Of a DNA stretch of 36,660 nucleotides, positions 1 to 7,297 are shown in pieces. The notes beneath the pieces were generated by a model that searched no databases, was not told the origin of the DNA, and was given only the letters and a program-made list of their open reading frames with translations. Within the stretch, counting starts at the first letter, position 1; every line of letters starts with the position of its first letter. Origin of the DNA: Nitrosomonas sp. Nm132 (GTDB lineage: Bacteria; Pseudomonadota; Gammaproteobacteria; Burkholderiales; Nitrosomonadaceae); assembly GCF_900100485.1 (NCBI RefSeq), contig NZ_FNDH01000026.1:1-36660 (forward strand), in the 5' to 3' direction. A program made the translations under genes and the position numbers.

Positions 1-97
1 TGGCACTTTTGCGGGTGAGCCTAAATTTAAGTTTCATGATGAATTCCAGGCTAGTGCTAAAGTAGCTAAAAAAGACGATAAAAAAGGAAAAGAGTAA
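1..97 (+). CDS. C-terminal end of an unidentified protein (5' part outside window)
   Basis: An open frame enters from the left edge (codons start at base 2) and stops with TAA at 95-97. The last 31 residues end in a strongly basic, lysine-rich tail (KKDDKKGKE). A Lys/Asp tail of this kind is common in nucleic-acid-binding or ribosome-associated proteins, but the visible part is too short to assign a family. The gene is followed by several hairpins and a good terminator (273-297), which suggests it is the last gene of its transcript. Confidence 0.6.
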   Translation, partial: GTFAGEPKFKFHDEFQASAKVAKKDDKKGKE

Positions 98-135
98 AAC
101 TGTTTGTTTCCGGTAAGATCTCATCAATATCTATG

Positions 136-161
136 CTGGAGAAATAAAATCATTTCTCCAG
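136..161. repeat. Perfect 10-bp stem hairpin
   Basis: ctggagaaat at 136-145 is exactly complementary to atttctccag at 152-161, with a 6-base loop. There is no clear T-run after it, so it is not a classical terminator. It lies 39 bases after the upstream stop codon and may be a 3' stabilising or processing structure. Confidence 0.5.
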
Positions 162-187
162 CTAGATTTCTTCCTATAACCTCTGGA

Positions 188-210
188 TCTATCTTCCAAA
201 AGAAGATAGA
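188..210. repeat. Perfect 9-bp stem hairpin
   Basis: tctatcttc (188-196) pairs with gaagataga (202-210) around a 5-base loop. It is the second of three hairpins in the same short intergenic stretch. Confidence 0.5.
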
Positions 211-272
211 AGAGTGTGCACTTTGCACAATATACCTTGATGTGAATATAGAGTACAAAGGCCACAATCATG

Positions 273-297
273 CTCGTCGGAAATGACGAGTTTTTTA
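273..297 (+). terminator. Rho-independent terminator
   Basis: The stem ctcgtc (273-278) / gacgag (285-290) is followed directly by six T and further T-rich sequence. It reads in the plus direction and would end the transcript of the gene stopping at base 97, just before the membrane protein starting at 315. Confidence 0.75.
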
Positions 298-314
298 TTT
301 TGGTAAGGTAGAAA

Positions 315-1094
315 ATGCTTCGTTATTTCCCTGCGTCTGATGTTATTTGTGTCCACAGTAAGCGAGATTACTTCATTGCCGCTTTTACGTTTTTTTGTGT
401 AGCAGTAAGCCTAGTCATTGACGCCCATGCGAATCTGATTATACAAAACCTTTTGGGGGTTATAGCATGGATATTCTTAATTGGATTGTTGGTGGGCGAA
501 AACAAGGAAATAAGAATTCAAGTGGTGATTGCTGTGGCATTTGCAACAGCAGGTGAGCATTTTGCCTCTGTTTATATGGGGGGGTATACCTACCGATTTG
601 AAAATGTGCCCTTATATGTACCACCAGGACATGGAATGGTTTATTTAACGGCCGTCGCATTGGCTCGTTCAGGTTTTTTTCTTAGATATGCGAGGAAAAT
701 TGCTGTATTTGTTGTGGTCGTGTGTGGTGTCTGGTCGCTTTGGGGTATTAGTGGTATTTCCGAGCAGGGAGATCAAGTAGGGGCAATATTATTTTGTGTG
801 TTTCTTATCTATCTGTTTAAAGGTAGATCCCCAATGGTTTATCTGGCCGCTTTTTTTATTACTACGTGGTTAGAATTGATTGGTACCGCAGCTGGAACAT
901 GGTATTGGGCGAAGCTTGAGCCGATATTTAACTTATCGCAAGGGAATCCTCCCAGCGGTGTCGCTGCTTGGTACTGTCTAGTTGATGCCGCCGCGATGGG
1001 TGGTGCACCCATCGTCCTAAATATAATGAATAAGTTTAGCGAGTGGCTAAAAACTGATAAATCTAAACGAAGTATTCAACAGGAGATAGAGTAA
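315..1094 (+). CDS. Uncharacterised multi-pass membrane protein
   Basis: A 259-residue protein with about six to eight hydrophobic segments starting near residue 20, such as YFIAAFTFFCVAVSLVI, IIQNLLGVIAWIFLIGLLVG and KIAVFVVVVCGVWSLWG. Between membrane segments it has a loop rich in aromatics and prolines (GGYTYRFENVPLYVPPGHG, residues about 88-107) and a second conserved-looking stretch TWLELIGTAAGTWYW near 185-200. The Glu, His and Gly residues in these loops look functional, but I do not recognise the family. The tail is basic and cytoplasmic-looking. Its stop lies 41 bases before the RhlE helicase start, so the two could share a transcript. The start ATG follows a terminator and an aaggta stretch that may act as ribosome binding site. 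Confidence 0.75.
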   Translation: MLRYFPASDVICVHSKRDYFIAAFTFFCVAVSLVIDAHANLIIQNLLGVIAWIFLIGLLVGENKEIRIQVVIAVAFATAGEHFASVYMGGYTYRFENVPLYVPPGHGMVYLTAVALARSGFFLRYARKIAVFVVVVCGVWSLWGISGISEQGDQVGAILFCVFLIYLFKGRSPMVYLAAFFITTWLELIGTAAGTWYWAKLEPIFNLSQGNPPSGVAAWYCLVDAAAMGGAPIVLNIMNKFSEWLKTDKSKRSIQQEIE

Positions 1095-1135
1095 TCAAAC
1101 AATGTTTAAATTCAGTCGAGAAGACTGAGCAGCTT

Positions 1136-2599
1136 ATGAGTCGTATTACAGCATTTGATCAATTAAATTTATCAGATGAGCTTTTGCGAGCGATCGCAGA
1201 TCAGGGCTACGTCAAACCTACCCCAATACAAGCCCAAGTCATTCCCCATATCCTCGAAGGCAAAGATATCATGGGCAGTGCCGAGACAGGTACAGGTAAA
1301 ACAGCCAGTTTTACGTTACCCATGCTGCATCGATTGCAACCTCACGAAAACTCCGGCACCTCGCCAGCTAAGCATCCTCTTCGAGCACTGATACTTGCGC
1401 CTACGCGTGAGCTTGCAACGCAGATATATGACAATGTAAGAAACTATGGGAAGTATTTGCAGTTAAAAAGTACCGTCATTTTTGGTGGTGTCAGCATTGA
1501 TCCTCAAATAAAGGAACTGCAAGCTGGTATAGAAATATTGGTTGCAACACCCGGTCGCCTACTGGATCATATTGAACAGAAAACAATCAATCTATCCAAG
1601 ATAGCCATTTTAGTGCTTGATGAAGCCGATCGTATGCTTGATATGGGTTTCTTGCCAGATATCAAGCGCATTCTCATGTTGCTACCACCGCAGCGACAGA
1701 GCCTGATTTTTTCTGCTACGTTTTCTGAGGAAATCAAGCAGCTTGCAGACAAGCTACTAAAACAGCCGATTTTAATTGAGGCTGCAAAACGCAATGCAAT
1801 TAATCAATCCATCTCGCATGTTGTGCATTTGGTTGAATCTGAGCGCAAGCCTGAATTACTGGTGCAGTTAATTAAACAAAATGATCTTAAACAAGTATTG
1901 ATTTTTGTTAGAACCAAGCAAGGTGCAGATCGGTTGGTCAAACAACTTATACAATATGAATTGCTGGCAACAGCAATTCATGGAGACAAGAATCAACAAC
2001 AGCGTACCCAGGCGCTCAATGATTTTAAAGAAGGGAAAATTCAGGCATTAGTTGCTACTGATGTGGCTGCACGGGGGTTGGATATAGAGAGTCTTGCTTA
2101 TGTGATTAATTTCGAGCTACCGACTGTTCCAGAAGATTATATTCATCGAATTGGACGAACGGGTCGTGCGGGAAGCAAAGGAAATGCCATTTCGTTAGTC
2201 AGTGAGAATGAAAAGGAATTCCTCGCTGGAATCGAGAAGCTGCTTAAAACAAAACTGATTGTAAAGAAAGTGAACGGGTTTGAAGCTGAGAAGGCCAATC
2301 ATTCGGTTTTACCACAAAATACGGATCGTCATCGGCATAATGGTAAGTCAGCACATCATAAACCTGGCTTAGACAGACGTAATAGTAGTCAGGTGAATAA
2401 GTCGCAGCCGGCTGATTATGCTAGAAATAAACCTTCCCGACCGATTGATCCAATTTTTACTCAACCCTATGTGCCCATGGCGTTAGTAAAGAAGTCAGAC
2501 ACACCCGATAAAATCTCTCAGTCTATCTACAAATCGAACAAGAAAGTTATTCCGGCACTTTTTGTCCCCCCCGTTATTGATAAACATAAACAAGATTAG
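1136..2599 (+). CDS. rhlE: DEAD-box ATP-dependent RNA helicase, RhlE type
   Basis: A 487-residue superfamily 2 RNA helicase that unwinds short RNA duplexes in ribosome assembly or RNA decay. Visible motifs in order: Q motif around PTPIQ (28-32), Walker A AETGTGKT (49-56; most family members have AQTGTGKT), PTRELA (89-94), TPGR (138-141), DEAD (162-165), SAT (193-195), and the C-terminal helicase signature [10 protein letters not shown] (337-346). After about residue 370 follows a basic, low-complexity tail rich in Asn, His, Lys and Ser, typical of RhlE proteins and likely RNA-binding. Ribosome binding sequence before the ATG is weak. A second RhlE paralog lies on the opposite strand at 3844-5358. 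Length and motif order fit the family well; RhlE rather than SrmB/CsdA is judged from overall similarity. Confidence 0.93.
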   Translation: MSRITAFDQLNLSDELLRAIADQGYVKPTPIQAQVIPHILEGKDIMGSAETGTGKTASFTLPMLHRLQPHENSGTSPAKHPLRALILAPTRELATQIYDNVRNYGKYLQLKSTVIFGGVSIDPQIKELQAGIEILVATPGRLLDHIEQKTINLSKIAILVLDEADRMLDMGFLPDIKRILMLLPPQRQSLIFSATFSEEIKQLADKLLKQPILIEAAKRNAINQSISHVVHLVESERKPELLVQLIKQNDLKQVLIFVRTKQGADRLVKQLIQYELLATAIHGDKNQQQRTQALNDFKEGKIQALVATDVAARGLDIESLAYVINFELPTVPEDYIHRIGRTGRAGSKGNAISLVSENEKEFLAGIEKLLKTKLIVKKVNGFEAEKANHSVLPQNTDRHRHNGKSAHHKPGLDRRNSSQVNKSQPADYARNKPSRPIDPIFTQPYVPMALVKKSDTPDKISQSIYKSNKKVIPALFVPPVIDKHKQD

Positions 2600-2608
2600 G
2601 CAGGACGA

Positions 2609-2944
2609 TCAGGTACCATCCAATTTCAAATGCGCAATCTCTAATCCCTCACCACATTGCCAGCATAACTGGAAATTTCGTGGATTTTGCTCACCACAAG
2701 CAGGGCAATGCACATAACCTACTTCAATCGGTGTGTTTTCGTACGCATCGATAATCGATCGTGCTTTTTCGAGATCGTCGTCATGAACAATCCATATCTC
2801 TGGATAGGTATGGGTGAAGGGAATTTCGCCTACCCCACCTTGTGCATGGGTATTCAATACCTTTGCCCGTATATAAGCATGTTCCAGCAGGTAAAGGATC
2901 ATTTGCGCTTCGATCAGATTGTTAGCGGAATAGAGTTTTTTCAT
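2609..2944 (-). CDS. DUF2007-type small protein with C-terminal zinc ribbon
   Basis: About 111 residues beginning MKKLYSANNLIEAQ, the usual opening of DUF2007 (putative signal-transducing) proteins. An upstream in-frame codon would add seven residues but the family starts at this Met (2944). The body contains GGVGEIPF and PEIWIVHDDDLEKARSII, both typical of the domain. The C-terminus carries CPACGEQNP...CWQCGEG, two CxxC pairs about 15 residues apart that should bind one zinc ion. Function of the family is unknown. The gene converges on the RhlE gene with only 9 bases between stops, and no terminator is visible there. Confidence 0.85.
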   Translation of the reverse strand: MKKLYSANNLIEAQMILYLLEHAYIRAKVLNTHAQGGVGEIPFTHTYPEIWIVHDDDLEKARSIIDAYENTPIEVGYVHCPACGEQNPRNFQLCWQCGEGLEIAHLKLDGT

Positions 2945-3028
2945 AATGAGTATAAAACCAAACAATGACTCTGGCTATTTTATAGAAGCTGCTGATATGT
3001 CAGGTATAAATCGATTAATTTATTTTCC

Positions 3029-3238
3029 TCACATCATCCGCCACTGGCACCCGCTTTTCAGCAAATACAGCACGCCGAAAAATACTTCATATAAATCAAC
3101 CATCCTTGGTTTCGTCTGCTTGCGCACGCTCTCCAACAGAGACCGGATATCTTCAAATGCCTCTCGGCTAATATCGCTTGGGTATCTCTTCCTCATCCCC
3201 AGAGCCTACGACATTTACATGATCGTGAACAGGCTCTA
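3029..3238 (-). mobile_element. Remnant of an IS5-family (IS1031-like) insertion sequence, transposase N-terminus only
   Basis: Reading minus from ATG at 3196, 55 codons encode MRKRYPSDISREAFEDIR...DLYEVFFGVLYLLKSGCQWRMM and stop with TGA at 3029. This is the characteristic N-terminal domain of IS5-family transposases (YPSDIS, LYLLKSGCQWR). The catalytic DDE part is absent: sequence 5' of 3029 on the plus strand no longer matches. On the minus strand the fragment is preceded by an end-like sequence beginning gagcctgttcacgatcatg at about 3236, matching the look of IS1031-group ends. So this is one truncated IS end left between the zinc-ribbon gene and the acidic protein gene. Confidence 0.8.
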
Positions 3239-3285
3239 AGAACGGTGAGCTTAGTATAGTTTTGATGAGCTTTGCCGTAATAGAG

Positions 3286-3306
3286 TTAAATACACTTAGT
3301 ATTTAA
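3286..3306. promoter_or_regulatory. Palindrome in the leader of the 3325 gene
   Basis: TTAAATAC (3286-3293) is exactly complementary to GTATTTAA (3299-3306) with 5 bases between. It lies 18 bases before the start codon at 3325, so it could be an operator or a hairpin in the mRNA leader. The binding factor is unknown. Confidence 0.35.
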
Positions 3307-3324
3307 TTTAATAGGGAGTTGAAA

Positions 3325-3642
3325 ATGGATAACGCGGGATACTACATAGCGCAGCAAAAAGAAGAAGTGCAGTTTAATCAAGCATACGGATACGGAGCAT
3401 TTAATTGCAATAAAAAATTCTTTCTCTGCTGGGTAGATGGAGTTAAGTATGAAAAAGAAATAGGGGGTTGGGAGTCCCAAAGCAAGCTACTTGAAATTTT
3501 TTCCAAGTTCCATAGCAAGGGACAGATCGACAGCGATTACTTTTTGGCCAGGAGTATTCCAATCGAAGAAGATGATGATGATGAAGATTGGGATGAAGAA
3601 TCTGAATATCTGCCTAAAATTGATAATCTCAAGTGTATTTAG
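3325..3642 (+). CDS. Small acidic protein of unknown function
   Basis: A 105-residue soluble protein starting MDNAGYYIAQQ at 3325, chosen because agggag lies six bases upstream; a TTG six bases earlier is inside that spacing. The middle part has aromatic-rich sequence (YGYGAFNCNKKFFLCWVDGVKYEKEIGGWES) and the C-terminal third contains a very acidic run EEDDDDEDWDEESE. I recognise no domain. It is flanked by an IS5 remnant upstream and a structured intergenic element downstream, and may be a recently acquired or mobile-associated gene. Confidence 0.6.
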   Translation: MDNAGYYIAQQKEEVQFNQAYGYGAFNCNKKFFLCWVDGVKYEKEIGGWESQSKLLEIFSKFHSKGQIDSDYFLARSIPIEEDDDDEDWDEESEYLPKIDNLKCI

Positions 3643-3714
3643 TTTCAATACGATCTTCTTATTCATCACATCAAAGCCTATCGGTACCTACAGAGACTCG
3701 ATGTAGAGTGAAGG

Positions 3715-3779
3715 CGGTAGAACGCGCAGGAGTTTGCTGGTGGCAACCAGCATGGTCACAATCTATGTGCGTTCTACCG
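3715..3779. repeat. 65-bp structured element: long inverted repeat with internal hairpin
   Basis: cggtagaacgc (3715-3725) is a perfect complement of gcgttctaccg (3769-3779). Inside lies a second hairpin, tgctgg (3735-3740) with ccagca (3747-3752). There is no T-run, no ORF and no obvious target duplication. It could be a small structured RNA, a bidirectional 3' structure between the convergent genes 3325 and 5358, or a very short palindromic element. Confidence 0.45.
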
Positions 3780-3843
3780 TACAGAACAAAATTTTCTTGA
3801 TGGCGATGAGGGAAGCATATGCATCTACCCTTCTCTTCATCGA

Positions 3844-5358
3844 TTAGCGCCCGCGATTACCTGAATGGTGACTTGATTTTGGCGAAAACCAGCTTGTCTG
3901 TGGCATGGCCTGATGGCGTGCAGCTTCAGACATTTTCTTGGCAGGTTGTTTTTTAGATGAGTTTTGCGCATTGCCTGATAGCTGCTTGCCTGCCGATTTT
4001 GATTGGGGTGCACGATTGGGATTGCGTTGTTCTAGGCGCTCATTTTCCGTGCGACCATTTGCTGGTGGGGGGGTGCGTTTCCCAGCCTTCCTATCGATCT
4101 GGTTTGGTTTCTTGCTTTGGCTAGCGGTGCGGCGTTGTGGTTGTCTGGGCAGTCTTGGCGTTTCGGGTTCTATTTTGATAGGCGCAATAAATCCTTCGAC
4201 GATTTTTTTGGGAATCTCGCGTTTAATCAAGCGCTCTATGTCACGCAGGTATTTCATTTCTTCGTGATCCACCAGCGATATCGCCGCGCCCGGGCTGCCT
4301 GCTCGGCCCGTGCGACCGATGCGATGCACATAATCTTCGGGGATATTTGGCAGCTCGAAATTCACCACTTGCGGCAGTTGGTCGATATCCAGCCCACGTG
4401 CGGCGATATCGGTCGCTACCAGCACGCGTACCGATCCCTCCTTGAACTCGGATAATGCTTTGGTGCGGGCTCCCTGGCTCTTGTTGCCATGAATTGCGGC
4501 GGCTTCGATACCATCTTTGATCAGCTTTTCTGCCAGGCGATTGGCGCCATGTTTGGTGCGGGTAAAAACCAGCACCTGTTGCCAGTTATGGTGCGTGATC
4601 AGATGACTCATCAGATCACGTTTATGACTTTGATCCACTAAATGCACTGTTTGTTCGACCAATTCCGATGCGGTATTGCGGCGTGCGACTTCAACAAAAC
4701 CCGGGTTATGTAACAGAGCAGTGGCCAGCGCCCTGATTTCGTCAGCGAATGTGGCTGAAAAGAGCAGACTTTGTCTTTGTTCAGGCAGCAGTGCAAGAAT
4801 TTTTTTAATATCGTGGATAAAGCCCATGTCCAGCATACGATCGGCCTCATCCAGCACGAGGATTTCGATGCCGGATAAATCCAGCGTCTTCTGGCCAGCG
4901 TGGTCGAGCAAACGGCCAGGAGTGGCGACCAGGATATCCAGCGGTTTGCACAAGCGCATGATTTGCGGGTTGATATTGACTCCACCGAATATCACAGCAG
5001 AGGTCAGTGGTAGATATTTGCCATAGGTTCTGACTGCTTCTTCTATTTGCGCAGCGAGCTCGCGTGTGGGCGTCAATATTAGACAGCGTGGGCGGCCTTT
5101 TGTATTGCTGGCAGCTTTTTTCTGACTCAGTAGTTGGAGAATGGGTAATGTGAAGCCGGCCGTTTTGCCGGTACCCGTTTGTGCGCCAGCAAGCAGATCG
5201 CCGCCGCTCAATATTTGTGGGATAGCCTTGACCTGGATAGGCGTGGGTGTGATGTAGCCGGCATCAGCAATGGCGTGCATGATGGGCTGACTTAATCCTA
5301 GTGTAGCGAAGTCAGGGGTGGTAAGGGTTGTTTCTAAGGTTTTTAGTTCAACAGACAA
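3844..5358 (-). CDS. rhlE: DEAD-box ATP-dependent RNA helicase, RhlE type (second copy)
   Basis: About 504 residues, starting at a TTG (5358) preceded by a strong aggagt six bases upstream; an in-frame GTG at 5385 would add nine residues but has no comparable site. Motifs: PTPIQ, Walker A AQTGTGKT (about 59-66), PTRELA, TPGR, DEAD (about 170-173), SAT, ARGLD and [10 protein letters not shown]. The last 100 residues form a basic tail rich in Arg, Gln, Pro, Lys and Ser. It resembles the helicase at 1136-2599 along the whole core, but with a more GC-rich sequence, so these are older paralogs rather than a fresh duplication. Role: RNA duplex remodelling, often cold-related. A long leader of several hundred bases precedes it. 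Confidence 0.93.
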   Translation of the reverse strand: MSVELKTLETTLTTPDFATLGLSQPIMHAIADAGYITPTPIQVKAIPQILSGGDLLAGAQTGTGKTAGFTLPILQLLSQKKAASNTKGRPRCLILTPTRELAAQIEEAVRTYGKYLPLTSAVIFGGVNINPQIMRLCKPLDILVATPGRLLDHAGQKTLDLSGIEILVLDEADRMLDMGFIHDIKKILALLPEQRQSLLFSATFADEIRALATALLHNPGFVEVARRNTASELVEQTVHLVDQSHKRDLMSHLITHHNWQQVLVFTRTKHGANRLAEKLIKDGIEAAAIHGNKSQGARTKALSEFKEGSVRVLVATDIAARGLDIDQLPQVVNFELPNIPEDYVHRIGRTGRAGSPGAAISLVDHEEMKYLRDIERLIKREIPKKIVEGFIAPIKIEPETPRLPRQPQRRTASQSKKPNQIDRKAGKRTPPPANGRTENERLEQRNPNRAPQSKSAGKQLSGNAQNSSKKQPAKKMSEAARHQAMPQTSWFSPKSSHHSGNRGR

Positions 5359-5809
5359 GATAATACTCCTGCGACGGCCTGCCACTCATGAGTAGCACCA
5401 ATCGAGGCAGACGAATAAAAGATCAGTAGTGATCGACACCAGAAGAACATCGAACTGATCGGATGAAAAGAAAGTCGCTGCACTGATTGGTTGGGTGCAG
5501 GGATTTCGCATTATAGGGGCTTGCAGGATAAAAAAATGAATATTTATCAGACAAGGTCTGGATCAGACCAGTTCAATGCGGAAAGACGAGCAGAAGTTTT
5601 TTATGGTGGTCAATTCTGCAATGATTGCATAATTTGTTTCCACTGAATGGAGAAGGCACAAAATATCCTTGTTTATAAGCATAGGTAAATGGGAGGGATT
5701 GATTTGTCGATTCAATTATAAGGTATTGATAAAAGTCAATACTTTCCAGGCATGTTTCTCTTATCCTTAGCGATGCTAAAGTGATCAGCTCAGTGAAAGG
5801 GCAAGGAAG
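5359..5809. other. Intergenic region between divergent genes
   Basis: It separates the helicase (minus) from the gene at 5810 (plus) and must hold both promoters. One short perfect palindrome is visible: ggtctg (5555-5560), GAT, cagacc (5564-5569), which could be a small operator. I see no coding frame I would support and no RNA gene. Confidence 0.4.
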
Positions 5810-6934
5810 ATGGGTCATTATCTCAATACTGAAAATTTCCCATGTGCAACAGTGGAAGAGAAGCAAGCGCTGGCCGGCGCTGTGGAAACCATTATCGCCA
5901 ATGATTTCAAGGGAGAGATGCTTCCCATGCTGGCTGGCTACCGGAAAATTCTGGAAGACAATCGACGACGTGAAGAATGGGATGGCATCCATGAGAAACT
6001 GATGACGCTGTTTAAATGTGGAAAAAGTACGCTTCTGAATGGCCCGATGATCGGTGTTCCAATTTCCATTCGTGACAGCGATTATTTCAAGGAGACAGCT
6101 AAAAAATACGACCATAGTAGATCTATGCGGTCTCACATCGAGTGGATGGCGACGCTCTGGAATGCTGCTTACGCGAGCACGGGACTTTGGATGGGAAAAA
6201 CCTTTGAGCCTGTTTCCAGAGAAGTCTTCGCTGCTAAATGTGACAATAATCCGGTGATGATGGAAAGATACGATCCAACCGTCACTAGAATAGGTCGCAA
6301 TTTTTTCCGTGAACCTCATCAACCCAATTTCCTGCAAAGCTTTGGTTTACCTGTTCTCACGCAGTTCTGGGAGCTGAAGGACCGCCCTCTGGATCCGAGT
6401 GCACGGGGTTTCGATAGCCCATTACTCTCGATAAATCTCGATAAGGAAAAAGCTATTCCTTATGTCAAGACAGGAGGAATTTTCCTGGCGTTACCAGGTA
6501 ATTCGGTAGTCGAGGAAATGAACGGCAAGGCAGTGTATCAACTGAATTATCGTTGGCCTGAACTCCATCCGGCTTTCCCGATGACCCGGTTGGTCAATGA
6601 ACTGGTACAGATTGATGAAGGGGTTTACCTGGGCCAACTGGTGATGGCGACGCATCATTACAGCTTGGGAACCTTGCGGTTACCCTTGTTCGGAGAGTCA
6701 CCTCGAGAATGGGAATTGGGTGAGGCCTATGCTGGAAACACGCAAATCGATTATGGCTATCAGAACAATGGCTTCTTTCTGATGATCGATACTTCTAGGG
6801 CCAGGCAGGTATTTGCTGATGAAGCTTTTCCAAACCTGCGGCCACGGCCCGGTGAGATTGGATGGAAGGAATTGGGTTATGACAAGTCGTCCTCTATAAA
6901 ACTGGTAGTTTCTACCTCTGAAGGTGCGGACTGA
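5810..6934 (+). CDS. Protein of unknown function, 374 aa
   Basis: A soluble-looking 374-residue protein without signal peptide or membrane segment. Residues 15-75 are helical and charged (VEEKQALAGAVETIIANDF, YRKILEDNRRREEWDGI). The middle holds PVISIRDSDYF-like and HIEWMATLWNAAYASTGLWMG stretches, and the C-terminal half is rich in Tyr, Gly, Pro and Trp (QIDYGYQNNGFFLMIDTS, RPRPGEIGWKELGYD), suggesting a beta-rich domain. I see no nucleotide-binding or metal motif and do not recognise the family. It is monocistronic: long untranslated stretches lie on both sides. Base composition is like that of its neighbours. An aaaggg stretch about ten bases before the ATG may be the ribosome binding site. 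Confidence 0.7.
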   Translation: MGHYLNTENFPCATVEEKQALAGAVETIIANDFKGEMLPMLAGYRKILEDNRRREEWDGIHEKLMTLFKCGKSTLLNGPMIGVPISIRDSDYFKETAKKYDHSRSMRSHIEWMATLWNAAYASTGLWMGKTFEPVSREVFAAKCDNNPVMMERYDPTVTRIGRNFFREPHQPNFLQSFGLPVLTQFWELKDRPLDPSARGFDSPLLSINLDKEKAIPYVKTGGIFLALPGNSVVEEMNGKAVYQLNYRWPELHPAFPMTRLVNELVQIDEGVYLGQLVMATHHYSLGTLRLPLFGESPREWELGEAYAGNTQIDYGYQNNGFFLMIDTSRARQVFADEAFPNLRPRPGEIGWKELGYDKSSSIKLVVSTSEGAD

Positions 6935-7250
6935 AGTTAAGATTTCCATACTTACCAAGAAGAAAGACCGGTCCTTTTATTTTCTGTGCGTGACAGGATA
7001 GGAAGCGTTGCTGGCAAAAAACAACATCTTATCCTCTGCGCCTCCATAAGGATAAGCAAAACAAGTGCCGTGAAACTCACTCAAGAGTTAATATTCTAAT
7101 AAGATAATCTATGTATGATGTGCAAGGATGATTATCGGTACTGAAATCAATGTGGTCAAGAGCGTTGAGAATAAAAGGCAGTCTTCTACGTTTTTTCGTG
7201 TTTTTCTTCTGGTCAGAAAGTAAATATTCTGCCTTGTGGAGGTATACAAA
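6935..7250. other. Intergenic region, probable promoter area
   Basis: About 316 bases without a supportable gene. The 3' half is AT-rich and contains a polypyrimidine stretch near 7190-7210. It leads into a strong ribosome binding site (tggagg, 7237-7242) belonging to a very short reading frame at 7251. Confidence 0.4.
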
Positions 7251-7286
7251 ATGATTCTGAAAAATAAAAATCCCCATTTTGGGTGA
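7251..7286 (+). CDS. Possible 11-residue leader peptide
   Basis: ATG at 7251 follows tggagg with 8 bases spacing, the best ribosome binding site in the area. The frame encodes MILKNKNPHFG and stops TGA at 7284-7286, a dozen bases before the ATG of the large fusion protein. The big gene itself lacks a good binding site, so it may be translated by coupling to this peptide. It could also be chance. Confidence 0.35.
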   Translation: MILKNKNPHFG

Positions 7287-7297
7287 GAATGTTGAAC

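Noticed and set aside
2946..3239. Plus-strand frame of 97 codons
   Set aside because: It runs antisense over the IS5 remnant whose reading on the minus strand is clear.
5573..6337. Long minus-strand frame of 254 codons
   Set aside because: It overlaps the 5' half of the 374-aa gene and has the composition of an antisense shadow (many Ser, His, Phe runs).
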